Assembly: GCA_947084925.1 (NCBI GenBank)
Contig: CAMTUJ010000024.1
Coordinates: 1 to 64,000, forward strand
DNA: 64,000 bases
Reading direction: 5' to 3'
DNA from: JAGPUQ01 sp947084925
Lineage (GTDB): Bacteria > Pseudomonadota > Gammaproteobacteria > Pseudomonadales > Porticoccaceae
Below, in pieces: positions 16,334-24,495 of this stretch. Every line of letters starts with the position of its first letter. Positions within the stretch are counted from its first letter, which is position 1. Below the pieces are notes generated by a model, which had not been told where the DNA came from, searched no databases, and saw only the letters and a list, made by a program, of their open reading frames with translations. A program made the position numbers and the translations under genes.

Positions 16334-17480
16334 GATCGAAGCGGGCTTCGAACACCGGCTTGCCGGCCGAGAACACGCGGCTCGCCTGGGCCAGTCCGTT
16401 GACGTGGGCGACGACCACCAGATCGGCGCGTTTGCCGATGGCGATCTCGCCGCGATCCGTGAATCCCGCGGCGCGTGCCGGGTTGGCGCTGACCAGCCGC
16501 ACCGCATCAGCCAGCGTGATCGCCGCCAGTTCCGGCAGGTGGAATACGGCGACGATCAGCGCCGCCGGGTGATAGTCGGCGCACAGGCAGTCGGCCACTC
16601 CTGCCTTCACCGCGTCCAGCGCCCGCACGGCGCCGGACTGGCTCTTGCCGCGCAGGATGTTGGGGGCGCCGAACACCGTGCTCATGCCGCATTCGCGGGC
16701 GGCGCGGGCGGATTCCAGGTTGATGGGGAATTCCGAGATGCCGACGCCCAAGCCGTGCAGGGTCGCGACCTTCTCCGGCGTGTCGTCGTCGTGGCTGGCG
16801 ACGCGGATGCCCTGCGCCTGCGCGGCGCCGATCAACCGGCGGATGCGCGCCATCGCGCCTTCCGCCTGGGCGAGCTTGTTTTCCATCAGCGCGGCCAGCT
16901 CGACTTCCGACTTTTTGTAGGTGCGCGCCAGATAGTCGCGGTAGGCGGCGATGTCCCTGAACTGCCCCTGGCCGGGGGAATGGTCCATCACCGACAGCAG
17001 GTGCATCTCGCCGGCGGTCATCAGTTCGAGCAGGATGCCGGGCGCGATCGGATCGGTGACTTCATAGCGGCAGTGCACCCGGTTGTCGATGAGGCCGTGC
17101 GGGTTCCAGGCGTGCACCGCGCGCGCCATCGCGGCGGCGAAGGTGTTGTTGCGTACGCCGAGTTCCTCGTTGGCGAAGGACAGGGCGTGGAAGACCGTGG
17201 TGACCCCGGCGGCGGCGTTGCGCTTGTCGGCCTGGGCGCAGGCGAAGTCGAGCGGGAAATGCACGTTGGGGCGTGGCTCGACTTCCTTTTCCAGGGCGTC
17301 GCAATGCAGGTCGATCATGCCGGGGATCAGTGTCTTGCCGCGCAAATCGATCGCTGGCGCGCCGCGGCCCGATTCGGGATTGATGGCGGCGATGACGCCG
17401 TCCTCGATCAGCACGGCGGCGTCTTCGAGCACGGCGTCGGGCAGCACCACGCGGGCGCCGGTCAGATACAGCGGGTTCAT
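16326..17480 (-). CDS. phnM: PhnM, alpha-D-ribose 1-methylphosphonate 5-triphosphate diphosphatase
   Basis: A 384-residue amidohydrolase-fold enzyme that removes pyrophosphate from the 5'-triphosphate intermediate before C-P cleavage. Metal-binding DLHCDALEKEVEPRP follows the first strand, and ASHDDDT is the conserved late metal motif. The C-terminal half ends in EIAIGKRADLVVV, typical of amidohydrolases. The ATG overlaps the phnL stop by ATGA. The open frame upstream to 17888 lies across phnL and is not coding. Confidence 0.94.
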   Translation of the reverse strand: MNPLYLTGARVVLPDAVLEDAAVLIEDGVIAAINPESGRGAPAIDLRGKTLIPGMIDLHCDALEKEVEPRPNVHFPLDFACAQADKRNAAAGVTTVFHALSFANEELGVRNNTFAAAMARAVHAWNPHGLIDNRVHCRYEVTDPIAPGILLELMTAGEMHLLSVMDHSPGQGQFRDIAAYRDYLARTYKKSEVELAALMENKLAQAEGAMARIRRLIGAAQAQGIRVASHDDDTPEKVATLHGLGVGISEFPINLESARAARECGMSTVFGAPNILRGKSQSGAVRALDAVKAGVADCLCADYHPAALIVAVFHLPELAAITLADAVRLVSANPARAAGFTDRGEIAIGKRADLVVVAHVNGLAQASRVFSAGKPVFEARFDHG

Positions 17481-18199
17481 GCGTATTCCTTGAGCATTGC
17501 TTCGACGGCGGGCGGCGGAGCCAGTTCGACGACCTGGTCGGCCAGCCGGCGGGTGGTTTCGGGATGGTGGAAGATGGCGAGCATGGCCGTGCCCTCGGCC
17601 TTGAGCCCTTCGATCAGGCGGATGACGCATTCGGCGGTCGCCGGGTCGAGGCTGGCGGTGGGCTCGTCGAGCAGCAGCAGGCGCGGCCTGGCAATGAAGC
17701 CGCGGGCGAGGTTTACCCGCTGCCGTTCGCCGCCGGAGAAGGTGGCCGGCGAGACGCTCCACAGGCGCTCCGGCAGGCTCATGGCGGACAGCAGGTCGGC
17801 CGCGCGCTGCCTGGCTTCCGGGCGCGCAACGCCCAGGCCGAACAGCGGCTGCGCGACGACGTCGAGCGTTGGCTGGCGCGGCAGGCAATGCAGGAACTGG
17901 GTGACGAAGCCGATCTCGCGCCGCCGCAGGTCGAGGATCTGATGTTCGCTGGCGCGGGCCAGATCGAGTTCGTGGCCCATCGCGTCGCGATAGAGAATGC
18001 GGCCGGCGCTCGGCAGATAGGTGCGGTAGATGCCCTTCAGCACCGACGACTTGCCGGCGCCGGTGGGACCGATCAGGGCGGTGAGCTCGCCTGCGCGTAC
18101 CGTGAAGCTGACGTTGTGCGCGGACGGGATCAGCTTGTTCTGCTCGTGCAACTCGAAGTGCTTGCCGTAGCCTTCGACCTGGAGTATGGGTGGGGTCAT
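17477..18199 (-). CDS. phnL: PhnL, ABC-type ATPase of the C-P lyase system
   Basis: A 240-residue nucleotide-binding protein: Walker A GPTGAGKSS (about 42-50), signature FSGGERQRVNLARG, Walker B LLLLDEPTASLD. In C-P lyase, PhnL acts with the PhnGHI complex in forming the ribose phosphonate triphosphate and is not a transport subunit. There is a 10-nt gap after phnK and an ATGA overlap with phnM. All motifs are intact. Confidence 0.94.
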   Translation of the reverse strand: MTPPILQVEGYGKHFELHEQNKLIPSAHNVSFTVRAGELTALIGPTGAGKSSVLKGIYRTYLPSAGRILYRDAMGHELDLARASEHQILDLRRREIGFVTQFLHCLPRQPTLDVVAQPLFGLGVARPEARQRAADLLSAMSLPERLWSVSPATFSGGERQRVNLARGFIARPRLLLLDEPTASLDPATAECVIRLIEGLKAEGTAMLAIFHHPETTRRLADQVVELAPPPAVEAMLKEYA

Positions 18200-18209
18200 G
18201 TTGCGTTCC

Positions 18210-19040
18210 TCACAGGGCGGAGGCCACCAGCCGCTGGGTGTAGGCGTGCTGGGGGTCTTCGAGGATTTGATCGGTCAGCCCCGTCTCGATGACGCGGCCG
18301 TATTTCATGACGATGGCGCGGCCGGTCAGCAGGCGGATCACGCCGAGGTCGTGGGTGACGACGACCATCGCGGTCTTCAACTCCTGCTGGATTTCCAGGA
18401 TCAGATCGAGAATGCGCGCCTGCACCGACAGGTCGAGCCCGGTGGTCACCTCGTCGAGAAACAGCAGCGGCGGCTGGGTGGCGAGCGCCTTGGCGATCTG
18501 CACCCGTTGCTGCATGCCGCCGGAGAAGTGCTTCGGCAGATCGTCGACGCGGGAGAGCAGCACCTCGGTGCGCGCCAGCAAGGCCTTGGCCCGTTCGCGG
18601 ATCGCGCCGTAGTCCATCAGGTCGCTCATCAGCAGGCGCTCGGCGATGTTGCCGCCGGCGCTGATGTTGAAATTCAGGCCCAGATGGGGGTTCTGGTAGA
18701 CCATGCCGAAGCGGTGGTTGCGCAGCCAGCGCTGCCGCGCGGCGTTGAGGGCGAACAGCTCGTGCTGCGTGTCGCCGTCGAAAAAGATCGCTTCGCCGCC
18801 GGTGGGCGCCTGATCGAAATACAGGGCCTTCACCACGGTCGATTTGCCGCTGCCCGATTCGCCCATGACGCCCAGGATCTCGCCCTCGAACAGGTCGAAG
18901 GACACGTCATGGATGGCGACGATGCTGCCGCAATGCGGGCAGAGGTTGGTGTCGGCCTCCGGGCCGGTGGTGTCGACGCAGTGCGGGCAGCCCGGGCCGT
19001 AGATTCTGGAGAGACCGCGGACTTCGAGAATCCTGTTCAC
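18210..19040 (-). CDS. phnK: PhnK, ABC-type ATPase of C-P lyase, with a two-CxxC insertion
   Basis: A 276-residue ABC ATPase that docks on the PhnGHIJ core. Walker A is GESGSGKST (about 62-70), signature FSGGMQQRVQIAKAL, Walker B LLFLDEVTTGLD. The start is a GTG at 19040, overlapping the phnJ stop by 4 nt. Residues 18-37 insert CPHC-x12-CPHC between the first two strands of the ATPase. E. coli PhnK, as I recall it, lacks this insertion and is about 252 residues, which agrees with the extra length here. The four cysteines could hold zinc or an iron-sulfur cluster. Confidence 0.93.
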   Translation of the reverse strand: MNRILEVRGLSRIYGPGCPHCVDTTGPEADTNLCPHCGSIVAIHDVSFDLFEGEILGVMGESGSGKSTVVKALYFDQAPTGGEAIFFDGDTQHELFALNAARQRWLRNHRFGMVYQNPHLGLNFNISAGGNIAERLLMSDLMDYGAIRERAKALLARTEVLLSRVDDLPKHFSGGMQQRVQIAKALATQPPLLFLDEVTTGLDLSVQARILDLILEIQQELKTAMVVVTHDLGVIRLLTGRAIVMKYGRVIETGLTDQILEDPQHAYTQRLVASAL

Positions 19041-19936
19041 GCCGGTTCCCCCTGGGCGTGTTCAGCCTGAAGCAATTGTTCATCGCACCAGTCGCTGTCC
19101 GAGCACTGATACGTCTTGCTGCCGGCATCGCCGACGAACTCGTCGAGGAAGGAATCCGTGCAGCCGCAGCGGGCGCAGGCGCGGCGCCGTCCCGCCGCGT
19201 CGCGGAAATCCTCGACCCGGAACGGCACGTCGCTGAAAGCCAGCGGCTCCGCCCGCGTGTGCGGCGGCACGGCGTAAATCTTCTTCTCGCGCCCGGCGCC
19301 GAACAGGGTCAGGGCCGCCGCATCGTTGAGCCTGGGCACGTCCCAGCGCGGAATCGGCGACGGGTCGATGACGTAGTGGCCGTTGATGCGCGTCGGATAA
19401 CGGTGCGAGATGGTGATCTCGTCGAACTGGACGATGTCCTCGTAGAGCTTCACCAGCAGGCGCGAATAGTCGGCCTCGCCGTGCATGACCTTGCGCTTGT
19501 CCTCGGACGGCTCGACCACCACCAGCGGGTCGGGATAAGGCACCTGCAGGACGAGGATCTGTGCCGCTGTCAGCGGCTGCTCCGGGATGCGGTGGCGCGA
19601 TTGGGTCAGGGTGCTCTCCGCCGTTTTCGTGGTGGTGGCGATGCCGGGGCAGGTCATCTCGATGAACTGGCGCAGGTTGACCGCGTTGACCGAGTCGTCG
19701 GAGCCCTGGTCGATGACCTTGACGACCTCGCCGGGGCCGATCAGCGCCAGCGTCAGTTGCAGGCCGCCGGTGCCGAAGCCGCGCCCCATGGGCATTTCGC
19801 GCGAGGCGTAGGGCACTTGGTAGCCGGGGATGGCGATCGCCTTGAGGACAGCGCGGCGGATTTCCTTCTTGGCGTATTCGTCGAGAAAACCGAAGTTGTA
19901 GGCGCTGCCGCGGGTGGTGTGGGGCATGGCGTTCAT
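19037..19936 (-). CDS. phnJ: PhnJ, radical SAM C-P lyase
   Basis: A 299-residue catalytic subunit that cleaves the carbon-phosphorus bond of 5-phosphoribosyl 1-phosphonate using an iron-sulfur cluster and S-adenosylmethionine. The C-terminal cysteines are C254-x2-C257, C278 and C284, matching the spacing of E. coli C241-x2-C244, C266 and C272 to within one residue. An additional C259 lies within CARCGC. N-terminal NFGFLDEYAKKEIRRAVLKA and GRGFGTGGLQLTLALIG are strongly conserved PhnJ segments. It overlaps phnI and phnK by ATGA/GTGA. Confidence 0.96.
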   Translation of the reverse strand: MNAMPHTTRGSAYNFGFLDEYAKKEIRRAVLKAIAIPGYQVPYASREMPMGRGFGTGGLQLTLALIGPGEVVKVIDQGSDDSVNAVNLRQFIEMTCPGIATTTKTAESTLTQSRHRIPEQPLTAAQILVLQVPYPDPLVVVEPSEDKRKVMHGEADYSRLLVKLYEDIVQFDEITISHRYPTRINGHYVIDPSPIPRWDVPRLNDAAALTLFGAGREKKIYAVPPHTRAEPLAFSDVPFRVEDFRDAAGRRRACARCGCTDSFLDEFVGDAGSKTYQCSDSDWCDEQLLQAEHAQGEPA

Positions 19937-21045
19937 GCGGGCCCTCCCGACTTCTGCCGCGTGGTGCGCAGGCGGTCCAGGTCGGACTGAAAGGTGACGT
20001 AATGCGGCATCTTGTAATGCGAGGCGAAGCCCATGGAATCGACGCCATCGACGTGCAGCAGCACGAACTCCGGGTCTTCGGACGGATTTCCCGGGCCGTC
20101 CCGCATACCCTTCTGCAGCGCGCGATCGAGAATGGCCATGGAAATCGCCTTGACCTCGTTGTGGCCGAAACAGGCGCCGTAGCCGACGGTGAACATGGGC
20201 TTGCCACCGGCATCGTCGGCCTCAAACATTGCCACCACCTCGCACTCGGTCATCAGTACCTCACCGGCTTCGGTGAGTTCGCCGGTCACCGGATGCGGCA
20301 GCAGCACCGGCAGATAGCCGACCCGCAGTTCCGCCACCGTGGGGTGCACGTCGCCGTAGCCGCGCATGTTGGAATAGGCGATGGCCAGCAGCGAGCCGGT
20401 TTCCGCCCGCGCCAGGGTGGACAGCGCCGCCGAACGCGGCACCGGAAACACCAGCGGTTCGCGGGTGATATCAAACGCTGCCTGGTCGCGCACGGCACTG
20501 ACCGGCGGCAGCAATCCTTCCGCGCGCAGGGCGTCGAGTACCTTGGGAAAGCTGTCGGGCAACTGCGCCTCGGGGCAGCTTTCCAGCCAGTCGCGGGCCA
20601 CGGCGCGAAAGGCCTCCGGCGATTCGTCCATCAGCTCCAGGCGCAGCAGGCGCAGGGCGTAGTCCGGCGTCGGTCCCAGCATCTGGCCGCCGGGGATGTC
20701 CTTGAAGGCGGACGAGATACGGCGGATCAGGCGCATGCGCGAGGTGTCGAGCGGCGGCGTGGCGGACAGGCGCGGCCGGGTGGAACGCCAGGCGCGCAGC
20801 GCGAACGCGGCTTCCAGCGTATCGCCCAGGCTCTGCTTGATGGCGAGCGCGGCGAATTGCGGGTGATACACCCCGCCTTCGGAAACGACGCGATCCACCA
20901 GATGACGCAACTGATGGAGGATGGCGTCGATGGCGAGCGGCCCGGCAGCGGGATTGTCCAGCCCTTCCTCGGTGCGCAGGTATTCGGTAACGGCGGCAGC
21001 GCCGGCAATGGCGCGGCCGCCGCCCTTGATGGCAACGTAACTCAT
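19933..21045 (-). CDS. phnI: PhnI, nucleosidase subunit of the C-P lyase complex
   Basis: A 370-residue protein that, with PhnG, PhnH and PhnL, exchanges adenine of ATP for a phosphonate to make ribose 1-phosphonate 5-triphosphate. MSYVAIKGGGRAIAGA at the start and GYLPVLLPHPVTGE, GYGACFGHNEVKAISMAILD later are family hallmarks. It is slightly longer than the E. coli protein (354). ATGA overlaps join it to phnH upstream and phnJ downstream. Confidence 0.96.
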   Translation of the reverse strand: MSYVAIKGGGRAIAGAAAVTEYLRTEEGLDNPAAGPLAIDAILHQLRHLVDRVVSEGGVYHPQFAALAIKQSLGDTLEAAFALRAWRSTRPRLSATPPLDTSRMRLIRRISSAFKDIPGGQMLGPTPDYALRLLRLELMDESPEAFRAVARDWLESCPEAQLPDSFPKVLDALRAEGLLPPVSAVRDQAAFDITREPLVFPVPRSAALSTLARAETGSLLAIAYSNMRGYGDVHPTVAELRVGYLPVLLPHPVTGELTEAGEVLMTECEVVAMFEADDAGGKPMFTVGYGACFGHNEVKAISMAILDRALQKGMRDGPGNPSEDPEFVLLHVDGVDSMGFASHYKMPHYVTFQSDLDRLRTTRQKSGGPA

Positions 21046-21623
21046 GCCAATGGGTTCCCTGTAATTGTCACGCGCGTGGTGCGCGGCAAGGCGACAATGC
21101 GTGTCGCATCGGTGAGCAGAATGTCCACGCCGAGCGGAAAACCGGCGCTCCAGTCCGCGCGACAGAGCAGCCAGTCGGGATGCAGGCCGTCCAGACGCAG
21201 TTCACGCCGGCCGTCGATGCCAAGACCATCAATTCCAGGCCCGGCGAGCTCCAGCGTCAGCGGGCCGCTGCCCACGACCGCCACCTCGATCAGCAGGGTC
21301 GCGCCGGATTCCGGGCTTTCCAGCGTACCCAACGCGGGCTGGAAGCCGGGTGCCCGGCGGCCGTCGGCGACGACGTAGCGGGCGCTCTCCGTCGTGTCCC
21401 GCCGGGCCTGGAGCAGAGACCAGTCCGCGGCGCCGAGCCGTGCGTGAGGATCGGCGAGCGTGGTCTCCCCATCCATCAGGGTCGCCAGTACGGCGCGTTG
21501 CGCGGCGGTGCCCGCGAGCCAGTCGGTCAGATCGCGCACCGCGCCCGGCCGCGAAAAAGCCTCGACCAGTTCGCGAAATACGCGCTGTTGGGCATCGGCC
21601 TGCCAAATTCGCTCAGTTTTCAT
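21042..21623 (-). CDS. phnH: PhnH, C-P lyase core subunit
   Basis: A 193-residue structural subunit of the PhnGHIJ core. FRELVEAFSRPGAV near the N-terminus and FPLGVDILLTDATRIVALPRTTRV at the C-terminus fit the family. The start MKTERIWQADAQQR at 21623 is chosen because GGGGAGGACGACG directly precedes it; an ATG at 21641 is poorer. It overlaps the end of phnG by 11 nt. Confidence 0.92.
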   Translation of the reverse strand: MKTERIWQADAQQRVFRELVEAFSRPGAVRDLTDWLAGTAAQRAVLATLMDGETTLADPHARLGAADWSLLQARRDTTESARYVVADGRRAPGFQPALGTLESPESGATLLIEVAVVGSGPLTLELAGPGIDGLGIDGRRELRLDGLHPDWLLCRADWSAGFPLGVDILLTDATRIVALPRTTRVTITGNPLA

Positions 21624-22080
21624 CGTCGTCCTCCCCGACATTACCCAGCAGGGCGAAGTCGACCCGGGTGGCGGCGAGCACGGCGCGGCGGCGGCGGGCT
21701 TCCTCGTCGCGCCGCGCGGTGCCGGAGTGCACCTGCGCGCTTACCGCTTCCCAACCCGGCAGCCGGGCCGCGAGCACAGCGTCGAGGATCGCCAGCGAGC
21801 GGGCGAGCGCCGCGTCGTCGGCCATGACCTGGGCGCCGCCCGCGGCCCGGCGACCATCCGCCAGCGCCAGTTCAAGGCTGCACGTGGACAGCGGAAATTC
21901 GCCCAGATAATAGGGTTCGTGCAAGGCGCCGTCGGCAAGCTGAAGCAGGCCCAAGCCGGCCTGCGGCAGGCGAGTGAGTCTGACGTCGCAGCCGACCGCC
22001 AGCCGCTCGGCCAGCGCGTGCAAGTCGGGCACGGGATGGGCAGTGAGTGCCCATATCCAGTGTTTGCGTTCCAGGGCCAT
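21613..22080 (-). CDS. phnG: PhnG, C-P lyase core subunit
   Basis: A 155-residue subunit of the PhnGHIJ complex. The N-terminus MALERKHWIWALTAHP aligns with the RQHWMSVLAHS region of E. coli PhnG, and EEARRRRAVLAATRVDFALL matches the conserved C-terminal ATRVDF motif. Its ATG shares one base with the stop of the upstream permease gene (TGATG). An in-frame ATG at 22104 lies inside that gene and is less likely. Confidence 0.92.
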   Translation of the reverse strand: MALERKHWIWALTAHPVPDLHALAERLAVGCDVRLTRLPQAGLGLLQLADGALHEPYYLGEFPLSTCSLELALADGRRAAGGAQVMADDAALARSLAILDAVLAARLPGWEAVSAQVHSGTARRDEEARRRRAVLAATRVDFALLGNVGEDDDEN

Positions 22081-22880
22081 CAGCCCAGTCTCCCGCGCAA
22101 CCACGCCGAGGCGTAGTCGATGATCAAAATGGTGGCCAGAATGACCAGGATCAGCGCTCCCGACTGGCCGTAGTCGAACAGGCGCAGGGTGTCGTGCAAG
22201 GCAAGCCCGATGCCGCCGGCGCCGACCAGGCCGAGCACCGAGGCCATGCGCACGTTGCGGTCGAGGATGTAGAGGGTGTAGCCCAGCGCCTCGCGCAGAA
22301 TGGAGGGCCAGCCGGCGTACATGACCCGCTGCGGGAAATTCGCGCCGGTCGCCGCGACGCCTTCACAGACTCCTTGATCGACACGCTCCAGGCTTTCGGC
22401 GAAGAATTTGCCCAGAAATCCGGCGGTATGCACTCCCAGCGCGAGGGCGCCGGGCAGCGGCCCCAGCCCGAGGGCGGCGACGAAGATCAGCGCCAGCAGC
22501 AGGTCCGGCATGGCGCGCATGAAATTGAGTATCTCCCGGGCAACACGGTAGGCCACCGGGTTCGGCGCGAAGTTGCGCGCGGCCAGCGGCGCCAGGAAAA
22601 ACGCGACCAGCAGCGCGAACACCGTGCCCCAGAGCGCGGTGGCCAGGGTGATGCCCATCAGTTCCAGATATCTGGACAAGTCGGAAAAATCGGGTTGCCC
22701 ATAGCGGCTGAAATACTCGCCCATGTCCGCCACGCCGTAGACGAGCGCCTCGAACGAGATGTCCAGATCCCACACGATCAGCCACAGCGTCACCAGTGTT
22801 GTCGCCACCCAGACCGGCATCGGGTTGCGCGGCTTCGGCGGCAGCGGCGGTCGGGTAGATTTCAACTGCTCGATGTTCAT
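22080..22880 (-). CDS. phnE: PhnE, phosphonate ABC transporter permease (second copy)
   Basis: A 266-residue inner-membrane permease with about six membrane segments. The cytoplasmic coupling motif reads EGVAATGANFPQRVMYAGWP and the C-terminal half includes RNVRMASVLGLVGAGGIGLALHDTLRLF, typical of PhnE. It pairs with the other PhnE at 22877-23692, so the pore is probably a heterodimer. The start MNIEQLKS overlaps the upstream phnE stop by ATGA. The longer frame to 23309 is a shadow. Confidence 0.93.
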   Translation of the reverse strand: MNIEQLKSTRPPLPPKPRNPMPVWVATTLVTLWLIVWDLDISFEALVYGVADMGEYFSRYGQPDFSDLSRYLELMGITLATALWGTVFALLVAFFLAPLAARNFAPNPVAYRVAREILNFMRAMPDLLLALIFVAALGLGPLPGALALGVHTAGFLGKFFAESLERVDQGVCEGVAATGANFPQRVMYAGWPSILREALGYTLYILDRNVRMASVLGLVGAGGIGLALHDTLRLFDYGQSGALILVILATILIIDYASAWLRGRLG

Positions 22881-23692
22881 GCCCGTGCGCCGTGAATGAT
22901 GCGGCTGCGCAAGCGATCCGACAGGCGATCCAGCAGCGTCACCACCAGATAGATGGCCAGCGCGATCAGCAGCAGCCGGTCGTACTGGAACAGACGCATC
23001 GACATCACCAGGTCGTAGCCGATACCGCCGGCGCCGACCAGGCCGAGGATGGCGGCCGCGCGCAGGTTGTGATCGAGGATGTACATTACCGTGCCGACGA
23101 AATCCGGCAGTGCCTGGGGCAGCATGGCGAATAGCCGCACCTGCAGCCAGCCCGCGCCGTGCGCCCGCACGCCTTCCACCGCCTTGTGATCGACTACTTC
23201 GATGGCCTCGGCGAAGAACTTGCCCATGAAACCGACGGTCACGAAGGCCAGCGCCATCACACCCGGCAGTGGACCGAGGCCGACCGCCGACACGAAGACC
23301 AGCGCCCACACCAGTTCCGGCAGGGCGCGCATCAGGCTCAACAGGTCGCGCGTGATCCGGTAGACCAGCGGATGCGGCGTGGCGTTGCCCGCAGCCAGGA
23401 GGCCCAGTGGCAGGCTGACAACGATCGCAATAGCGGTGCCCAGCACCGTCATTTCGATGGTTTCCAGCATTTTCGCCAGCAGTTGCGGCACATAGTGCCA
23501 GTCGGGCGTGACGAACATCTGTCCGGCGAAGGCGACCATCCTGCCGAGGGCGCCGAGCAGGCGGACGAAGTCCACCTCCACCACCGGAGCGGTCAGCCAG
23601 AGCGCCCCAAGCAGCGCCAGCGCGCCACCGACCAGCGGCAGTGGCGGCAGGCCGCTAGGCGTAGGCCAGCGCCAGATCGAGACTGTTGTCAT
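22877..23692 (-). CDS. phnE: PhnE, phosphonate ABC transporter permease (first copy)
   Basis: A 271-residue permease with GVRAHGAGWLQVRLFAMLPQ as the coupling motif and LRAAAILGLVGAGGIGYDLVMSMRLF near the C-terminus. It is related to its neighbour but clearly diverged, so the pair is old rather than a recent duplication. Its ATG lies 38 nt inside the end of phnC, an unusually long overlap. No later in-frame ATG is suitable without losing the first membrane segment. Confidence 0.92.
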   Translation of the reverse strand: MTTVSIWRWPTPSGLPPLPLVGGALALLGALWLTAPVVEVDFVRLLGALGRMVAFAGQMFVTPDWHYVPQLLAKMLETIEMTVLGTAIAIVVSLPLGLLAAGNATPHPLVYRITRDLLSLMRALPELVWALVFVSAVGLGPLPGVMALAFVTVGFMGKFFAEAIEVVDHKAVEGVRAHGAGWLQVRLFAMLPQALPDFVGTVMYILDHNLRAAAILGLVGAGGIGYDLVMSMRLFQYDRLLLIALAIYLVVTLLDRLSDRLRSRIIHGARA

Positions 23693-24434
23693 GTTCCATG
23701 CCTTCTCGTTGATAAATGGTGCGCAGGGCCTGTGGCGAAAGTTCGGCGGGTGTGCCGTCGAACACCACGCGACCGCCGTTCATGCCGATGATGCGATCGG
23801 CGAAGCGCCGCGCCAGATCCACCTGATGCAGGTTGACGACCACGGTGATGCCGTCGCGGTCGCGGATCTCCCGCAGCAGGGCCATGATTTCCTCGCTCGC
23901 TACCGGATCGAGACTGGCGACCGGCTCGTCAGCCAGGATCACCTTGGGCCGCTGCGCCAGCGCGCGGGCGATACCCACGCGCTGTTGCTGTCCGCCGGAG
24001 AGCTTGTCGGCGCGGCTCCAGGCCTTGTCGGTGAGTCCGACGCGCGCCAATGCCTGCCTGGCGACTTCCATGTCCTCGGTGCGGAACAGATAAAACAGGC
24101 TGCCCACCCAGGAGCGGTGCGCGAGACGACCGGTCAGGACGTTGGTCACCACCGACAGACGATCCACCAGATTGAACTGCTGGAACACCATGGCGACGCT
24201 GGCACGCAGCTTGCGCAAATTGCCCTTGCCCAGGGTTTCTCCGCCGATCCGCACGCTGCCGCCGGTGGAGGCTTCCAGGCCGTTGAGGACACGCAGCAGC
24301 GTGGATTTGCCGGCTCCGCTCGGCCCCAGCACCACCGTGAAGCTCCCGGGTTGGATCTCGGCATTGATGCCCATCAGGGCTTCGCAGCCGTTCGGAAAGC
24401 GTTTCGATACCGATTGAATGGAAATCGCGGACAT
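23655..24434 (-). CDS. phnC: PhnC, phosphonate ABC transporter ATPase
   Basis: A 259-residue ATPase: Walker A GPSGAGKST (about 37-45), Q-loop FQQFNLVDRLSV, signature LSGGQQQRVGIARAL, Walker B VILADEPVASLD, switch His in VVVNLHQVDLA. It energises phosphonate import through the two PhnE proteins. The start MSAISIQS follows an AAGGAG site at about 8 nt spacing. It is separated from phnD by 61 nt that contain a perfect hairpin. Confidence 0.95.
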   Translation of the reverse strand: MSAISIQSVSKRFPNGCEALMGINAEIQPGSFTVVLGPSGAGKSTLLRVLNGLEASTGGSVRIGGETLGKGNLRKLRASVAMVFQQFNLVDRLSVVTNVLTGRLAHRSWVGSLFYLFRTEDMEVARQALARVGLTDKAWSRADKLSGGQQQRVGIARALAQRPKVILADEPVASLDPVASEEIMALLREIRDRDGITVVVNLHQVDLARRFADRIIGMNGGRVVFDGTPAELSPQALRTIYQREGMEHDNSLDLALAYA

Positions 24435-24461
24435 CAGGTTTTCTCCTTTTTTGTCAGGCAA

Positions 24462-24482
24462 GGCGGACCAGCGCGGTCCGCC
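24462..24482 (-). promoter_or_regulatory. Perfect 8-bp hairpin between phnD and phnC
   Basis: GGCGGACC (24462-24469) and GGTCCGCC (24475-24482) form an 8-bp stem with a 5-nt loop, 13 nt after the phnD stop. It is followed in the transcript by TTGCCTGACAAAAAAGG, without a long U run. Such stems after a binding-protein gene often protect the upstream mRNA end and cause partial termination, giving more binding protein than permease and ATPase. Confidence 0.65.
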
Positions 24483-24495
24483 CTGTCTTGGACGA

